In this document: positions 53,038-63,106 of the stretch, piece by piece | How the letters are laid out: each line of letters opens with the position of its first letter | Position numbering within the stretch: the first letter of the stretch is position 1 | NCBI RefSeq assembly: GCF_010646885.2 | Contig: NZ_CP050700.1 | Coordinates: forward strand, 5,958,001-6,022,000 | DNA length: 64,000 nt | Direction of reading: 5' to 3' | DNA from: Desulfopila sp. IMCC35008 | GTDB lineage: Bacteria > Desulfobacterota > Desulfobulbia > Desulfobulbales > Desulfocapsaceae | Position numbers and translations under genes: made by a program | The notes under the pieces: generated by a model | The model's input: only the letters and a program-made list of their open reading frames with translations | Told to the model about the DNA's origin: nothing | Databases searched by the model: none

Positions 53038-53961
53038 ATGCCGAACACCCTTGCCCATCTTGGAATTCAGGGAATATTGACCCGGAGTCTCACAAAAAAG
53101 GCGGATCTGAAGTGGATCTACCTTGGCTGTGTGATTCCGGATATTCCCTGGATCATGCAGAGAGTCGTTCATGTCCTGCTGCCCGATCTTGACCGGTATG
53201 AACTCTATCTCTACTCGGGTGTGCAGAGTTCACTTTTTTTCTGTCTCATCTTTTCCGCAGGTCTGTCCCTGGTTACCCGTCGTACCGGTTTCGTCTATCT
53301 GATTCTGTCTGTCAGCTGCCTGCTGCACCTGCTTTTTGATGCTACCCAGATAAAATGGGCAAACGGGATCTTGTTGGCGGCACCATTTAGCTGGAAAGTC
53401 ATCTCGTTCGGTTTCTATTGGCCGGAATCGGCTATAACAATCGGCCTGACCGCTTTAGGGCTTACCTATGTCCTGCTTAAGTGGAGGATGTTTCTACTTT
53501 CTCCCTCATCCGGTTTGACCAGGAAATATCTGTCACTGGTTGCGGCCGTGTTTTGTTTGGCGGCCTATCTTGGAATGCCGTTTCTTTTCAGGGAAGAGAT
53601 GCTGGCAGCGAACAATTACTCTATTGCAACACTGCGTGACAAGCAGAAACGCACGGGAAAGTTGGTAGCTTTTGACCGTGCCCTGTTGCTGGTGGAAAAG
53701 GACAGGGTCCTGTTGCGTAACTTTAATGACGAGCTTTTTGAGGTCGATGGCCTGGTACAAGGCCTCAACTCCTCAGTGATCTCCATCAAAGGTCGTTTCA
53801 CAACTCCTTATAGAATCGAGGTGTCAGCGTACCACCTTCACCCGGCAGGGCGGAGGGAGATAGCTTCAATAGTTGGACTTGCCCTGGTCGTATCAGGATG
53901 GTTATGTTTTTTCATTGTATCTGCACGAAGCAGAGCAGGGGACGGGGGCGCTCGTCGGTAG
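53038..53961 (+). CDS. Membrane protein, YdjM/DUF457-like
   Basis: The 307-aa product starts PNTLAHLGIQGILTR and has IYLGCVIPDIPWI and LHLLFDATQ. This His/Asp arrangement resembles membrane-bound metal-dependent hydrolases of the YdjM type. Hydrophobic segments lie at about residues 62-80, 84-102, 128-147, 165-185 and 278-297. A soluble segment of about 90 residues precedes the last one. Function not known. Confidence 0.65.
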   Translation: MPNTLAHLGIQGILTRSLTKKADLKWIYLGCVIPDIPWIMQRVVHVLLPDLDRYELYLYSGVQSSLFFCLIFSAGLSLVTRRTGFVYLILSVSCLLHLLFDATQIKWANGILLAAPFSWKVISFGFYWPESAITIGLTALGLTYVLLKWRMFLLSPSSGLTRKYLSLVAAVFCLAAYLGMPFLFREEMLAANNYSIATLRDKQKRTGKLVAFDRALLLVEKDRVLLRNFNDELFEVDGLVQGLNSSVISIKGRFTTPYRIEVSAYHLHPAGRREIASIVGLALVVSGWLCFFIVSARSRAGDGGARR

Positions 53962-54129
53962 GGGCGTGGGGTTCTGCTTCTGTATGGACTGATGATCATA
54001 TTGCTTCTGATGCAGTTTTTTTACTTGTGAGTAGCGTGGGTGGGAAGTATATACATGAATTAACAGCCAGGGGAAGTTACCGGGGTTGTTATTCTATATC
54101 CCACCTCTCTTATTAGTGTCCCCGTCGGG

Positions 54130-54655
54130 GATGGTTGAAACCCCTCGCCTTTAGGCGAAGAGAAGATTAAAATTGTCGCTATGCGACGTTACAGACTTGG
54201 ATCTCATACAAAAACAGACCTGAAGGTGCACATAATTTGGATCCCCAAGTATCGAAAAAAGGTACTGAAGGGTGAAGTTGCTGTGCGCACTCGTGATATC
54301 CTCAGGCAAATTGCATATGAACATGAACTTGAAGTGATCTCTGGCAAAGTAGCGAGCGATCATGTTCATATGTTTATAGGGTATCGACCGACCCAGAATA
54401 TAAGTAAAATCGTTCAATGGTTAAAAGGAATCAGCTCGCGGGTCCTATTGTCCGAATTTACCCACCTAAAAAAGCAATTTTGGGGCAGGCATTTATGGGC
54501 TCGAGGTTACCTTGCCGTGAGTTCAGGCAACATAACCGATGAGATGATTCAACAGTATATTGAAGAGCATGAGGGTGAACCGGTTAATGCCGACAACAGT
54601 CGATTTCCAATCGACCCCTCTTGAACCCCTCGTCTTAAAGACGAGGGTTGTTTAG
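54130..54655 (+). mobile_element. IS200/IS605-type element (tnpA only)
   Basis: A tnpA gene (54181-54624) is flanked by a left hairpin (CCTCGCC-TTTA-GGCGAAG, 54143-54160) and a right hairpin (CCCTCGTCTT/AAGACGAGGG, 54628-54647). Subterminal hairpins and no inverted ends fit IS200. Exact cleavage sites are not visible; another short palindrome CCCCGTCGGGG at 54120 may belong to the left end. The right end lies about 25 bases before the chemoreceptor start. Confidence 0.75.
54181..54624 (+). CDS. tnpA: IS200-type transposase TnpA
   Basis: The 147-aa Y1 transposase has the HUH motif SDHVHMFI (His61, His63) and nucleophile Tyr126 in EMIQQYIEEH. The N-terminus THTKTDLKVHIIWIPKYRK-type (HTKTDLKVHIIWIPKYRK) is characteristic. 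There is no tnpB. It looks intact and is flanked by both hairpins, so it could be active. Confidence 0.92.
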   Translation: MRRYRLGSHTKTDLKVHIIWIPKYRKKVLKGEVAVRTRDILRQIAYEHELEVISGKVASDHVHMFIGYRPTQNISKIVQWLKGISSRVLLSEFTHLKKQFWGRHLWARGYLAVSSGNITDEMIQQYIEEHEGEPVNADNSRFPIDPS

Positions 54656-54675
54656 TTTCTTGTGTGAGGTCACTC

Positions 54676-56418
54676 ATGTCAAAATCGTCTTTTTCTGTCC
54701 GTTTTCTCTCCCGTCTTTTTCCCACTTATTCCAGCAAACTTAGCGGCTTGGTATGGCTGCTTCTGGTCTGTAACATCTTCAGCCTTATCGCACTTTCGAC
54801 GGCGTTTGTGGTGCCTTCCTCACGTCTGCTGATGTTTGGCTTGACGGCATTTTTTGTTCTATTTTCCCTTGTCCTTGGTCTGGTCTTTATTTCCGGGTTG
54901 AAGCAGAACATGACTGAGACTGTGGACGAGATCAGTGCTGTTTTTGCCGATATTGAAGCGGGCGGTATGGACTTGTCTGCACCGGATCTTCGAGAAGGCA
55001 GGGAGGAAACCCTGCAGGTGAGGAAGAAGTACAGCGATTTTCTGGACTCCATGCGTAATCTTGTAGGGGAACTTCGGAAAATTGGGATAGATATTGCCGT
55101 GGACGCAGCTGCCGTTGCTGCCTCAGTGAAAGATACGGCCGATAAGACCGCTGAGCAAAGAGATATCTCCGAAATAGTATCCACTGCCAGCATTGAAGCC
55201 AACAGTGCGATAGCCGAGGTCTCTGAATCGGCCCAGTATGTCGCGGATAAAACCTCGGAGAACCTTAAAATGGCCCAGAGTTCCTACCAGGAACTTGTTG
55301 ATGTTACCGATAAGACAAGGCAGATCAATGTCTCTGTAGAGTCTTTCAGCAAAACAGTTGAGGAACTTGGTAAAAGTTCAGGTCATATCCTCCAGGCTGT
55401 TTCTATTATCAATGATATCGCCGAACAGACCAACCTGCTTTCCCTTAATGCAACGATAGAGGCAGCCAGGGCTGCCGAACATGGGAAGGGCTTTGCAGTT
55501 GTGGCAGAAGAGGTGCGTGATCTGGCAAAACGGATTAAACCGGCTACTGAGGAGATTACCGGGAATATCAATTCAATGATTACCCTTGTTGAAAGAACCC
55601 AGGAGGAAACCACGGGAATCCGTAAGTACGCTTCAGAGACCAATACCACGGTTTCTGAAGCTTCAGAAAACTTTAACCTGATGATGAACGATTTTGAGGA
55701 TGCAAATGAGCAATTGATGAAAATTGCTGCTGCTATCGAGGAGCTCTCCACCAACAATGACCAGGTAACCGAGAAAGTTGAGGGGATAACGAACCTGAGT
55801 GGTAAGATATCCGAAGAGATGGATGTCTCAAAGTCATCGGTAGAAAAGTTGAGTACAGTAACCGAGAAAATGCTGGAGATGGTTGCAACCTTCCGGACCG
55901 GAGAAGGAGCGTTTGATTCAATGATCTCCAGGGCTTTCGAGACCCGTGATTATTTGCAGGCGGAGCTTGAGGCAATGAAGAAAGCCGGCGTTAATATCTT
56001 TGACAATAACTACCGTAAGGTTCCCAATACGGAGCCGCAGAAGTATGAAACTGCTTTTACCGAACCGGCCAATGGAAGGTTGCAACAGGTCAGTGATGAG
56101 AGTCTGGCTAAAATCGAGGGTGGTATCTATTGTCTGGCCATTGATAAAAACGGCTACCTGCCGACCCATCATTCCCAGTTCTCCCAACCAATGACTGGTG
56201 ATCCTGGACATGATTTACTGTACAGTCGTCACATGCGGATTTATCAGAACAATAAAACTGAGAAGCGCCGCTGCTCACATACCAAGCCAATGCTCCTGCA
56301 GACCTATAAACGCGATACAGGAGAAGTTCTCAATGATTTATCGTTACCTATTTTCGTTGATGGGCGCCACTGGGGATCAATGATTATCGGTTTTGATCCC
56401 AAGGTGTTGCTTCAGTAA
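54676..56418 (+). CDS. Methyl-accepting chemotaxis protein with C-terminal sensor domain
   Basis: Two membrane segments lie at about residues 24-44 and 51-74 with almost no periplasmic loop. The signalling domain tip includes EQTNLLSLNATIEAARAAE and FAVVAEEVRDLAKR. After the signalling helix bundle comes a C-terminal domain (about 430-580) with GGIYCLAIDKNGYLPTHH and LLQTYKRDTGEVL, a PAS/Cache-like cytoplasmic sensor found in many anaerobe receptors. ATG 54676 has GAGG six bases upstream; the GTG at 54664 is less likely. An IS200 element sits immediately upstream and may have separated the gene from its promoter. Confidence 0.9.
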   Translation: MSKSSFSVRFLSRLFPTYSSKLSGLVWLLLVCNIFSLIALSTAFVVPSSRLLMFGLTAFFVLFSLVLGLVFISGLKQNMTETVDEISAVFADIEAGGMDLSAPDLREGREETLQVRKKYSDFLDSMRNLVGELRKIGIDIAVDAAAVAASVKDTADKTAEQRDISEIVSTASIEANSAIAEVSESAQYVADKTSENLKMAQSSYQELVDVTDKTRQINVSVESFSKTVEELGKSSGHILQAVSIINDIAEQTNLLSLNATIEAARAAEHGKGFAVVAEEVRDLAKRIKPATEEITGNINSMITLVERTQEETTGIRKYASETNTTVSEASENFNLMMNDFEDANEQLMKIAAAIEELSTNNDQVTEKVEGITNLSGKISEEMDVSKSSVEKLSTVTEKMLEMVATFRTGEGAFDSMISRAFETRDYLQAELEAMKKAGVNIFDNNYRKVPNTEPQKYETAFTEPANGRLQQVSDESLAKIEGGIYCLAIDKNGYLPTHHSQFSQPMTGDPGHDLLYSRHMRIYQNNKTEKRRCSHTKPMLLQTYKRDTGEVLNDLSLPIFVDGRHWGSMIIGFDPKVLLQ

Positions 56419-56434
56419 AGCAACCTTGCAGGTA

Positions 56435-56662
56435 TTACCAGCCGTAGTCGGCGAGTTGCACCAGAAAGAAATAGGTTCCTGCCAGGAACAGCGAGCCCAC
56501 GGCCAGGGTTGACAGCACGGTTATGCCCCCGTTTTTCAGTTGAGTCAGGTTATCCTTGCTGAGAAACCTTTTGGCAAGACGTTTGCCGAGGTTACGTGCT
56601 GAGGCTGCCCGACGTTCGTTATACGCACAGTGAGTTTGGGTAAGGCCAGAGATGATTTGCAT
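56435..56662 (-). CDS. Small single-membrane-span protein, 75 aa
   Basis: ATG 56662 has AAGGAGG eight bases upstream, so the true start is MQIISGLTQTHCAYNERR and not the farther Met at 56707. A basic middle (NLGKRLAKRFLSKDN) is followed by one hydrophobic span (about residues 46-70) and a short tail. I do not recognise the family. Confidence 0.65.
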   Translation of the reverse strand: MQIISGLTQTHCAYNERRAASARNLGKRLAKRFLSKDNLTQLKNGGITVLSTLAVGSLFLAGTYFFLVQLADYGW

Positions 56663-56765
56663 GGTGTGTCCTCCTTTGCGGCTGTTTATGCAAAGGAGTA
56701 TATCCATGCCGGGGTATCACAGAGTGAGTACCCCCTTTAAAAAAAAAATGTTTCCGCACTTTTTT

Positions 56766-57647
56766 TTAATGTTTTTCAAGCCTGTTTATGATTGTAGTCA
56801 GCTCGGATTTTGAAAATGAGTAATAATCCCGGCAGAACTCACACTGGACCTCAGCACCTCCTTCTTTCGCGATGAGATCCCGCAGACTTTCTGTACCAAG
56901 GGATATGATCGCTCCCTCCATCTTCTCCCTGTTGCAGCTGCATGTATAGTCGAGACCTGTTGTACCGGTGGCGTGGTGGGGGATATCAGCAAAAAGCGTG
57001 GCGAGCATTTCCGACGCACCTTTACCTGTATGGAGGTGGTCGGAGATTGAAGGGATGTCCTGTACCCGTGCTTCAAGCTTGGTCAGAATCGTTTCATCTA
57101 CCGGTGGGAGTGCCTGCACCAGGTAACCACCTGCTGCCCCAACCGAACCATCCTTATTGAGTTGGACGCTGAGAGCCACTATCGAGGGGGTCTGCTCGGA
57201 TTCGAGCAGGTAGTAAGCAATATCTTCACCTATCTCACCGGTGTAGAGCTGTATTGTGCCCTGGTATTTCTGTTTGAGGCCGATATCCTTGGTGACAGTC
57301 AGAAAACCGGCCCTGCCGATTGCTGCTGCCACATTGACCATGCCGTTTTTAAGCGGTACATCGGCCTGTGGATTTCCAACGTAGCCACGGGCCCAGCCAT
57401 CGTAGCCTGCTTCGGTGATGATTTTTTTGATAGGTCCGCAGCCTTCAAACTTGAGCTGGACGGATTGCCCATCTTTTAAAAGGGCAGAGAGCAGGACGGC
57501 ACCTGTCAGTGCCCTGCCAAGGGCTGCCGCTGCCGTCGGACCGGTGTCGTGTCGGCGGCATGCCTCGTTGACGAGGAGAGTGGTGTCGCAGGCCAGTCCA
57601 AAGACATTACCTGAATCTGCTATTACCCGGTGAAGTATATCGGTCAT
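56766..57647 (-). CDS. hslO: Hsp33 redox chaperone
   Basis: The 293-aa holdase is activated by oxidation. The C-terminal zinc switch uses four cysteines, in YTCSCNREKM and CEFCRDYY. The N-terminal core includes LSALLKDGQSVQLKFEG and YVGNPQADVPLKNG. Cytoplasmic; protects proteins under oxidative stress, relevant for an anaerobe meeting oxygen. Confidence 0.95.
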   Translation of the reverse strand: MTDILHRVIADSGNVFGLACDTTLLVNEACRRHDTGPTAAAALGRALTGAVLLSALLKDGQSVQLKFEGCGPIKKIITEAGYDGWARGYVGNPQADVPLKNGMVNVAAAIGRAGFLTVTKDIGLKQKYQGTIQLYTGEIGEDIAYYLLESEQTPSIVALSVQLNKDGSVGAAGGYLVQALPPVDETILTKLEARVQDIPSISDHLHTGKGASEMLATLFADIPHHATGTTGLDYTCSCNREKMEGAIISLGTESLRDLIAKEGGAEVQCEFCRDYYSFSKSELTTIINRLEKH

Positions 57648-57836
57648 TGTTTTTCCAACTGAGATTATAGAGGGGATGTTCCTGACTGGTCATTTTATAA
57701 GCACGGTTCTTCGCTCGGGCAAACAGAAGATTTTTCATAATATGTTTTCCACGGATGCAGAATCGGGTATATAAAAGATATGTGAGTTGATCTTTACGTA
57801 AAGTGCAATGGTGCATATTCAAGGAGGAGGTATCAC

Positions 57837-58403
57837 ATGTCTCGATTAGTTGTTAGTTTTATGCTGGTGTTCGTTTTGTGCAGTACGGCCTGGTCGCGGC
57901 AAATCGCCGGGGTGGAAGTGGCGGAAAGCGTAGAGGGGCAGGAAGGTGTGGAGTTGAAATTGAACGGTGCCGGAATCCGCTCGAAACTTTTTTTCAAAAT
58001 CTATATCGCTCAATTGTATCTGCAAAACCCGTCATCTGATGCCCTGGCCATTATCGGTGATGATGGTCAGAAAAGGATGGTTATGCATTTTCTTTATGAG
58101 GAGGTGGGTGCAGACAAATTAATCGGGGCCTGGAATGAGGGATTTGAAGGCAACCTCGATGATGCCAGACGCTCTGAACTCGCACCCCAGATCAAGGAAT
58201 TTAACAGCATGTTCGAGACGGTGAAAAAAGGCGATGAGGTCGTCCTTGATTATCTACCAGGTAAAGGAACTACTGTTACCATTAAAGGTAATGGTAAAGG
58301 AACGATCGCAGGCAAACCTTTTGCAGATGCACTATTTGCAATCTGGTTGGGCGAAAAACCAGTGACTTCTGGTTTGAAAGCAGACTTGCTGGGTGGTTCA
58401 TAG
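57837..58403 (+). CDS. Exported chalcone-isomerase-like protein
   Basis: The 188-aa product has a signal peptide (VSFMLVFVLCSTAWS) and a domain with LNGAGIRSKLFFKIYIAQLYL, LIGAWNEGFEGNL and FADALFAIWLGEKPV, the pattern of the chalcone isomerase-like family. It is periplasmic and its bacterial role is unknown. AAGGAGGAGG precedes the ATG. Confidence 0.85.
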   Translation: MSRLVVSFMLVFVLCSTAWSRQIAGVEVAESVEGQEGVELKLNGAGIRSKLFFKIYIAQLYLQNPSSDALAIIGDDGQKRMVMHFLYEEVGADKLIGAWNEGFEGNLDDARRSELAPQIKEFNSMFETVKKGDEVVLDYLPGKGTTVTIKGNGKGTIAGKPFADALFAIWLGEKPVTSGLKADLLGGS

Positions 58404-58422
58404 TCAAAATACAAACAGGCTC

Positions 58423-59184
58423 TCAGGTAAACAGTATCAGTGACCTGCAGATAATGTAGAAGCCAAGCAAGAGCATAAAGCTGAAGAAGAACTGCCTGAA
58501 TAGGTTTTCCGAGATACGTTTCCGGATAGAGATACCGATTTGCATTCCCAGAAAGGACGGAATAAAGGCAATTGCGGAAACAAGAAGGAGCTCGGTGGTC
58601 AATAGGTGGTTCTTCTGAAGCGCCAGGGCAAGTGTTGTGGTGGATACAAAAAAGAGCAAACCCATGGTTTGAATCAGCGTGTCCCTCTGTAACCCGAGGC
58701 TTTGTAAATAAAGTACGCCCGGGATAACGGAAGAACCGGTCAGTCCCGTCAACATGCCGTTGATGGCCCCGATGAAAGGTGACATCCACCATTCTGCCGC
58801 TCCCGGTTGTGGTATTCCGGCAGCTAAAATTCCTATTGCCGCATAGATTATCAGGATTATTCCGAGTAGTCCTGAGAGAAGTGAAATATTGACGTGTGGG
58901 ATAAATGCGGCCCCGATCCAGACAGTGAAGAAGGTCGCCAGGTAGAAGGACCAGCTTCTCTTCATTACAATTTTCAGTTCACCACCAAAAAATCCCTGTC
59001 GAATATTGGTGAGGATGGATGGCAGCAGGATAATCGCCATACCTTCCTTTAGGCCGATAGTCGCGGTAATCAGTGCCAGGGCAATGGTGGGGAGGCCTGT
59101 GCCGATGATACCCTTTACGATTCCTCCGATCAGAAAGGCAAAAATTATGAGAAACAAGGTGTCAGTGGCCCAGATAGTGTTCAC
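58423..59184 (-). CDS. TSUP family permease (TauE/SafE)
   Basis: The 253-aa inner-membrane protein has about eight hydrophobic segments. Typical features are GIVKGIIGTGLPTIALAL near the start and GAINGMLTGLTGSSVIPGVLY in the middle. The family exports or imports sulfite, sulfonates or related anions. Convergent with the chalcone-isomerase-like gene. Confidence 0.88.
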   Translation of the reverse strand: MNTIWATDTLFLIIFAFLIGGIVKGIIGTGLPTIALALITATIGLKEGMAIILLPSILTNIRQGFFGGELKIVMKRSWSFYLATFFTVWIGAAFIPHVNISLLSGLLGIILIIYAAIGILAAGIPQPGAAEWWMSPFIGAINGMLTGLTGSSVIPGVLYLQSLGLQRDTLIQTMGLLFFVSTTTLALALQKNHLLTTELLLVSAIAFIPSFLGMQIGISIRKRISENLFRQFFFSFMLLLGFYIICRSLILFT

Positions 59185-59608
59185 ATTCCTCTCCGATCTT
59201 CAGTCTGCAGTGACGCTTGAAACCAGTCATCTTCAGTTAGCCCCTTCTCTGATAAAGAGGCTGAGTTATAGGGGGGCAGGTAAATTATTTTAGGAGAACC
59301 CTGATGGAAAACGGGCAAACCTGAGATTTGTACCATATGCAGCGAAAATTCAAAACAGTATTGCCTGATTACCGACTGGGCTTAATTTTTGAACAGGCCA
59401 GAGCTGGTATGCAGAGATGTTTTAATTATCCTGACAAAAACATGATTTATTACAATCCTCATTTGCATTTGCATATGTGAAGGGTATGATAACAATCAGT
59501 TACCGTTTTAATTTAGGATGAAAAGGATTGTCCCGTGTAAGTCAGCGTTATTTCCCATAACTCCGGTCCCATAATACCAAAAATACCGATAATAGTGAGA
59601 GGTTGAGT
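59185..59608. other. Divergent intergenic region
   Basis: Lies between the TSUP and DUF748 starts. No gene or clear structure is visible; AT-rich parts around 59400-59520 probably hold promoters for both directions. Confidence 0.4.
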
Positions 59609-62600
59609 ATGGTCGATGCAGATAAATCCGTAGACGTGCCTAAAAAAAATAAATTCTTGCAGCGTCGAAGCGTTCGGGTTTTTTTGTTTTTGGTCCTGTT
59701 TGTCGGGGTGACACTGGCAGTTCTGCCGGTGGGAATCCGTTTGTATCTGGAAAAGTGGCTACAGGAGAACGGGGCTGATTCGGTGACTATCGAAAGGGTG
59801 AGATTCATGCCGTTCTCAGGTGTGGTAGGGCTTGATGGCGTTAAAGTTGTTCAGGGCGGTCAAACCGTATTCGCCGATTCTTCAATATATGTCAATCTTG
59901 GTTTGAGGAATCTTCTTAAACGGGAAGCGATGTTGCAGCAGGTGACTTTGGAAGATATCGTTCTCGATATTGCGAAAAATGAAGACGGCAGTTTAAGGAT
60001 TGCCTCTTTCACTCTCCCGGCACCAGGAGAAAAACCAAAACAAGACGTAATAGTAGAAGAAGTTTCAGCAAAAGCTCCCTGGACTCTTTTGGCCAATGCG
60101 ATTGATCTTAAAAATGTGAAGGTCAGCTACAAACAGCCGGATCTGAAGCTTGAATTGGTTATCCAGGAGGCGTTTGTTGAAAAATTCAATACGGATCCGG
60201 ATACAGAGGAAGGGCTTCTCAGGTTGAAAGGGACGGTGAATGGTGCGAAGGTGGACATTGATCTGCCAAAATTACACGTTGCGCCTTATGTGGATGTTGA
60301 GGGGCGTGTGGTGGTGAACGGCTTTCAGCTAAAAGAGCTGGCGGACATGCTTGGTCAGGTGTTGCACCCCTTTGATGGTGCTGCAAATCTCGATGCAAAG
60401 GTGCGGTTCACCATGAAGGACTCAACAGACATCGAGGTACATTACGATGGATCTCTCTCCCTTGATGACGGTGATGTCGGCGGGGAAAGTTGGGCCACAG
60501 GAGGGACGTTCGGATATGACGGTGTCGCCTCCTTTACTATGAAGCAACAGGATATGAAGGTCCTTGTTGATGGTGACCTGCGTGCAGAGAAGGTGACGTT
60601 TGATATGCCACAGCCTCTTCTGGATATTGATAACCCAAATATTCTGATTTCAGGTAAGACTGTTGTAACCATTGGGGACGGTGTACTCGTCGATACGGAG
60701 GCCAGCCTGGAACTGGAACCGACAACTTACGTGGCCGATGGTTTTAAGACTGGTGCCGGTAATACCTCCTGGAATGGAAAAATACTGGTTGATACCGGTA
60801 CCGAGAGTCGTGACCTGTCTGTCAAGGTTAACGGGAAAATGTCGGTGGGAACCCCATTTTTCAACCTGGAAATGGAGAAGGGTTTGATGGAGGTTGGCAA
60901 CGATCTGGTAAGTTGGGATGGTGATGTTGAATATATCCTGGGAAGGGGCGAGCAAAAGGGCTCTTCTGTGCGTACTGATGGCACCTTGCTGGGCAAAGAG
61001 ACATATTACCGACTCCCTGATGTGATCGATATCAGCCAGCACGAACTCGAACTCAAGGGAGAGACGAAGATTGGTATCGGTGAAATTTTCGATGTTGCCT
61101 ATAGCGGAGATTTTCATATCGATACCATCGGTATCGATATGGTCGGTATGTCGGTAGCACAAGAGAAAATTGCCTGGAAAGGAGATATCGGCTATTCGTT
61201 GAAAAATGCGGAGAAGAGTCAGCTTGTTGCGCTCAACGGGGCTATGGATATTGTCGGTACCGATTTGAGTATGAGCGAGATCGGTTTGCAGGTACATCAG
61301 GATTCCGTCAGCCTTTTGCCGGAATTTGAATTGACCCTGGCTGAAAAACCCGCATTTACTGGGCAGGCCGGGTTTGAGGCAAAAGGGCTGGAAGTGAGCC
61401 AGAAATCGGTGCCGATGCTTCACCTTGAGCAGGTGGCTGTAGCCGGTCTGAAAGGGGATGGGACGGGCGGTATTATCGCTGATTCCCTGGACAGCGAGGG
61501 GCTCAAAATTCTGTCTTCTGATTCTGTACCTGTCGGGGTGGAGATCCCTGTCCTCTCACTTCGGGAGGTTCAAAGTCCTGATTTGATGAGCGGCAGTGCT
61601 ACCTCTTTTGTCGTGGAAAAACCGCAGGTGATGGATAAGGAAGGGGAAGCTCTTCTGGTCGGGCTGGAAGCTATTGAATTAGGGAATATCACAGTGAGTA
61701 AGGAGATGTCCGCCTCCATCGACCGGATCGTTCTTGATGGGGGGCGCTTCATCGCCCGGGGCGGTGCTGAGCCGATGGCCAAATTGGGGCAGCTTGTTGC
61801 TGAAAAACTGGAGTACTCAAAAGAGGACGGGCTGGTTTGTGATAGTATAACTGCTGACTCCCTGACCGCAGACATACTGCGAGAGAAAAAGGAAGAAGGC
61901 GAGAAACCGGTTGAAGAAACGAAGGCCGGTGAAGAGGTGGTGCAGGCGGAGGAAGATCAAGCTCAGGATGCGGTTGGGATCCCGGTGAAAATTAACCGTT
62001 TTGACCTCACAGGACAATCGTCGGTGAGGTTCAGTGATACGACCCTGGCCCGTACATTTATCAGCAATTTTGATGTGGATACCCTGTCGGCGCGTGATAT
62101 TGATTTGAATAAACCGGAACAGCCTTTCAGTTATGTGTTGAAGGGCCGGTTCGACAAGTATACCCCACTGGAGGTTACGGGAGAATGCGCCCCGCTGGCC
62201 AAAGAGTTTGCGATACGTCAGAAGGTGACACTCAGGAATTATTCAATGCTGCACATTTCACCCTATGTGGTTGAAGCCATTGGGGCCTTCTTTCCTTCCG
62301 GGGTACTCGATTTTCACTCAACCCTCGAGATTGCAGAGGGAAATATTGACATGAAAAACAACCTGGTGCTGAAAGATCTTGTGACTGAAGGAGTGAAGGG
62401 GGAACTGGCGTCGGAACTGGACAACCAGCTTCCGGTGCCGCTGAACCTTGCCTTGGCGATGCTCGAGGATAGCGAGGGCGTGGTTGATCTTGATGTACCG
62501 ATTCAGGGTAAACTCTCTGAGGTAAGTATAGGTACAGCTGACCTCATCTGGACCCCGATTTCTAAGGCAATCAGTATCGCGGTTACACCTTATCTGGCCT

Positions 62601-63052
62601 ATACTGCTCTTGGCCCGGCCGGAGCAATGTATTATCTCGGGGCAAAAATTGGTACAGGCCTGCTTAAGACGAATCTGCCGGTGCTTGAGTTTGAAAAAGG
62701 AGAGAGGGAGCTTACCGAGAAGCATGTTAAACAACTCCAGAAGGCGGCAAAGATCATCGCAAAAGATCTGGAAAAGAATGGTGATTCCGATCCCGAATAT
62801 GGTTATTCGATATGTGCCAAGGTCGCGTTGACGGAGTTGGCATCCGTCAGCAGCGACAGAGAAGAAAACCAAGAGATTCTTCGTAACGAGGCGATCAGAA
62901 AGGAACTGTTCAAGCTTGGTGAAGCTCGCTCTCTGGTCGTGAAGGAGTATCTGGTTGAGAACTTCGCTATTGATGAATCACGGTTAATGATTTGCAATCC
63001 GGGCCTCAACTTCGATGAAGATGCGAATCCGCTGGTTGAGTTCAAGAAGTAA
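59609..63052 (+). CDS. DUF748 (AsmA-like) envelope protein
   Basis: The 1147-aa product has one N-terminal membrane segment (VFLFLVLFVGVTLAVLPVGI, about residues 21-40) and a long periplasmic beta-rich region. DUF748 blocks include FMPFSGVVGLDGVKVVQGG and, near the C-terminus, DLDVPIQGKLSEVSIG. The final 120 residues (FEKGERELTEKHVKQLQ, then ARSLVVKEYLV) resemble a degenerate OmpA-like domain. AsmA-like proteins are thought to bridge the periplasm and carry phospholipids; the role here is inferred. ATG 59609 has GAGAGG six bases upstream; the TTG at 59603 is less likely. Confidence 0.85.
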   Translation: MVDADKSVDVPKKNKFLQRRSVRVFLFLVLFVGVTLAVLPVGIRLYLEKWLQENGADSVTIERVRFMPFSGVVGLDGVKVVQGGQTVFADSSIYVNLGLRNLLKREAMLQQVTLEDIVLDIAKNEDGSLRIASFTLPAPGEKPKQDVIVEEVSAKAPWTLLANAIDLKNVKVSYKQPDLKLELVIQEAFVEKFNTDPDTEEGLLRLKGTVNGAKVDIDLPKLHVAPYVDVEGRVVVNGFQLKELADMLGQVLHPFDGAANLDAKVRFTMKDSTDIEVHYDGSLSLDDGDVGGESWATGGTFGYDGVASFTMKQQDMKVLVDGDLRAEKVTFDMPQPLLDIDNPNILISGKTVVTIGDGVLVDTEASLELEPTTYVADGFKTGAGNTSWNGKILVDTGTESRDLSVKVNGKMSVGTPFFNLEMEKGLMEVGNDLVSWDGDVEYILGRGEQKGSSVRTDGTLLGKETYYRLPDVIDISQHELELKGETKIGIGEIFDVAYSGDFHIDTIGIDMVGMSVAQEKIAWKGDIGYSLKNAEKSQLVALNGAMDIVGTDLSMSEIGLQVHQDSVSLLPEFELTLAEKPAFTGQAGFEAKGLEVSQKSVPMLHLEQVAVAGLKGDGTGGIIADSLDSEGLKILSSDSVPVGVEIPVLSLREVQSPDLMSGSATSFVVEKPQVMDKEGEALLVGLEAIELGNITVSKEMSASIDRIVLDGGRFIARGGAEPMAKLGQLVAEKLEYSKEDGLVCDSITADSLTADILREKKEEGEKPVEETKAGEEVVQAEEDQAQDAVGIPVKINRFDLTGQSSVRFSDTTLARTFISNFDVDTLSARDIDLNKPEQPFSYVLKGRFDKYTPLEVTGECAPLAKEFAIRQKVTLRNYSMLHISPYVVEAIGAFFPSGVLDFHSTLEIAEGNIDMKNNLVLKDLVTEGVKGELASELDNQLPVPLNLALAMLEDSEGVVDLDVPIQGKLSEVSIGTADLIWTPISKAISIAVTPYLAYTALGPAGAMYYLGAKIGTGLLKTNLPVLEFEKGERELTEKHVKQLQKAAKIIAKDLEKNGDSDPEYGYSICAKVALTELASVSSDREENQEILRNEAIRKELFKLGEARSLVVKEYLVENFAIDESRLMICNPGLNFDEDANPLVEFKK

Positions 63053-63106
63053 GTTGCAATTAGTTTTAGGGCGTGAACTATGTAGCCAGGAATTCCGGCG
63101 TGGTGT

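Noticed and set aside
54118..54132. CCCCGTCGGGG as terminator of the membrane protein gene at 53038
   Set aside because: Too short, no T run, about 160 bases after the stop and adjacent to the IS200 left end.
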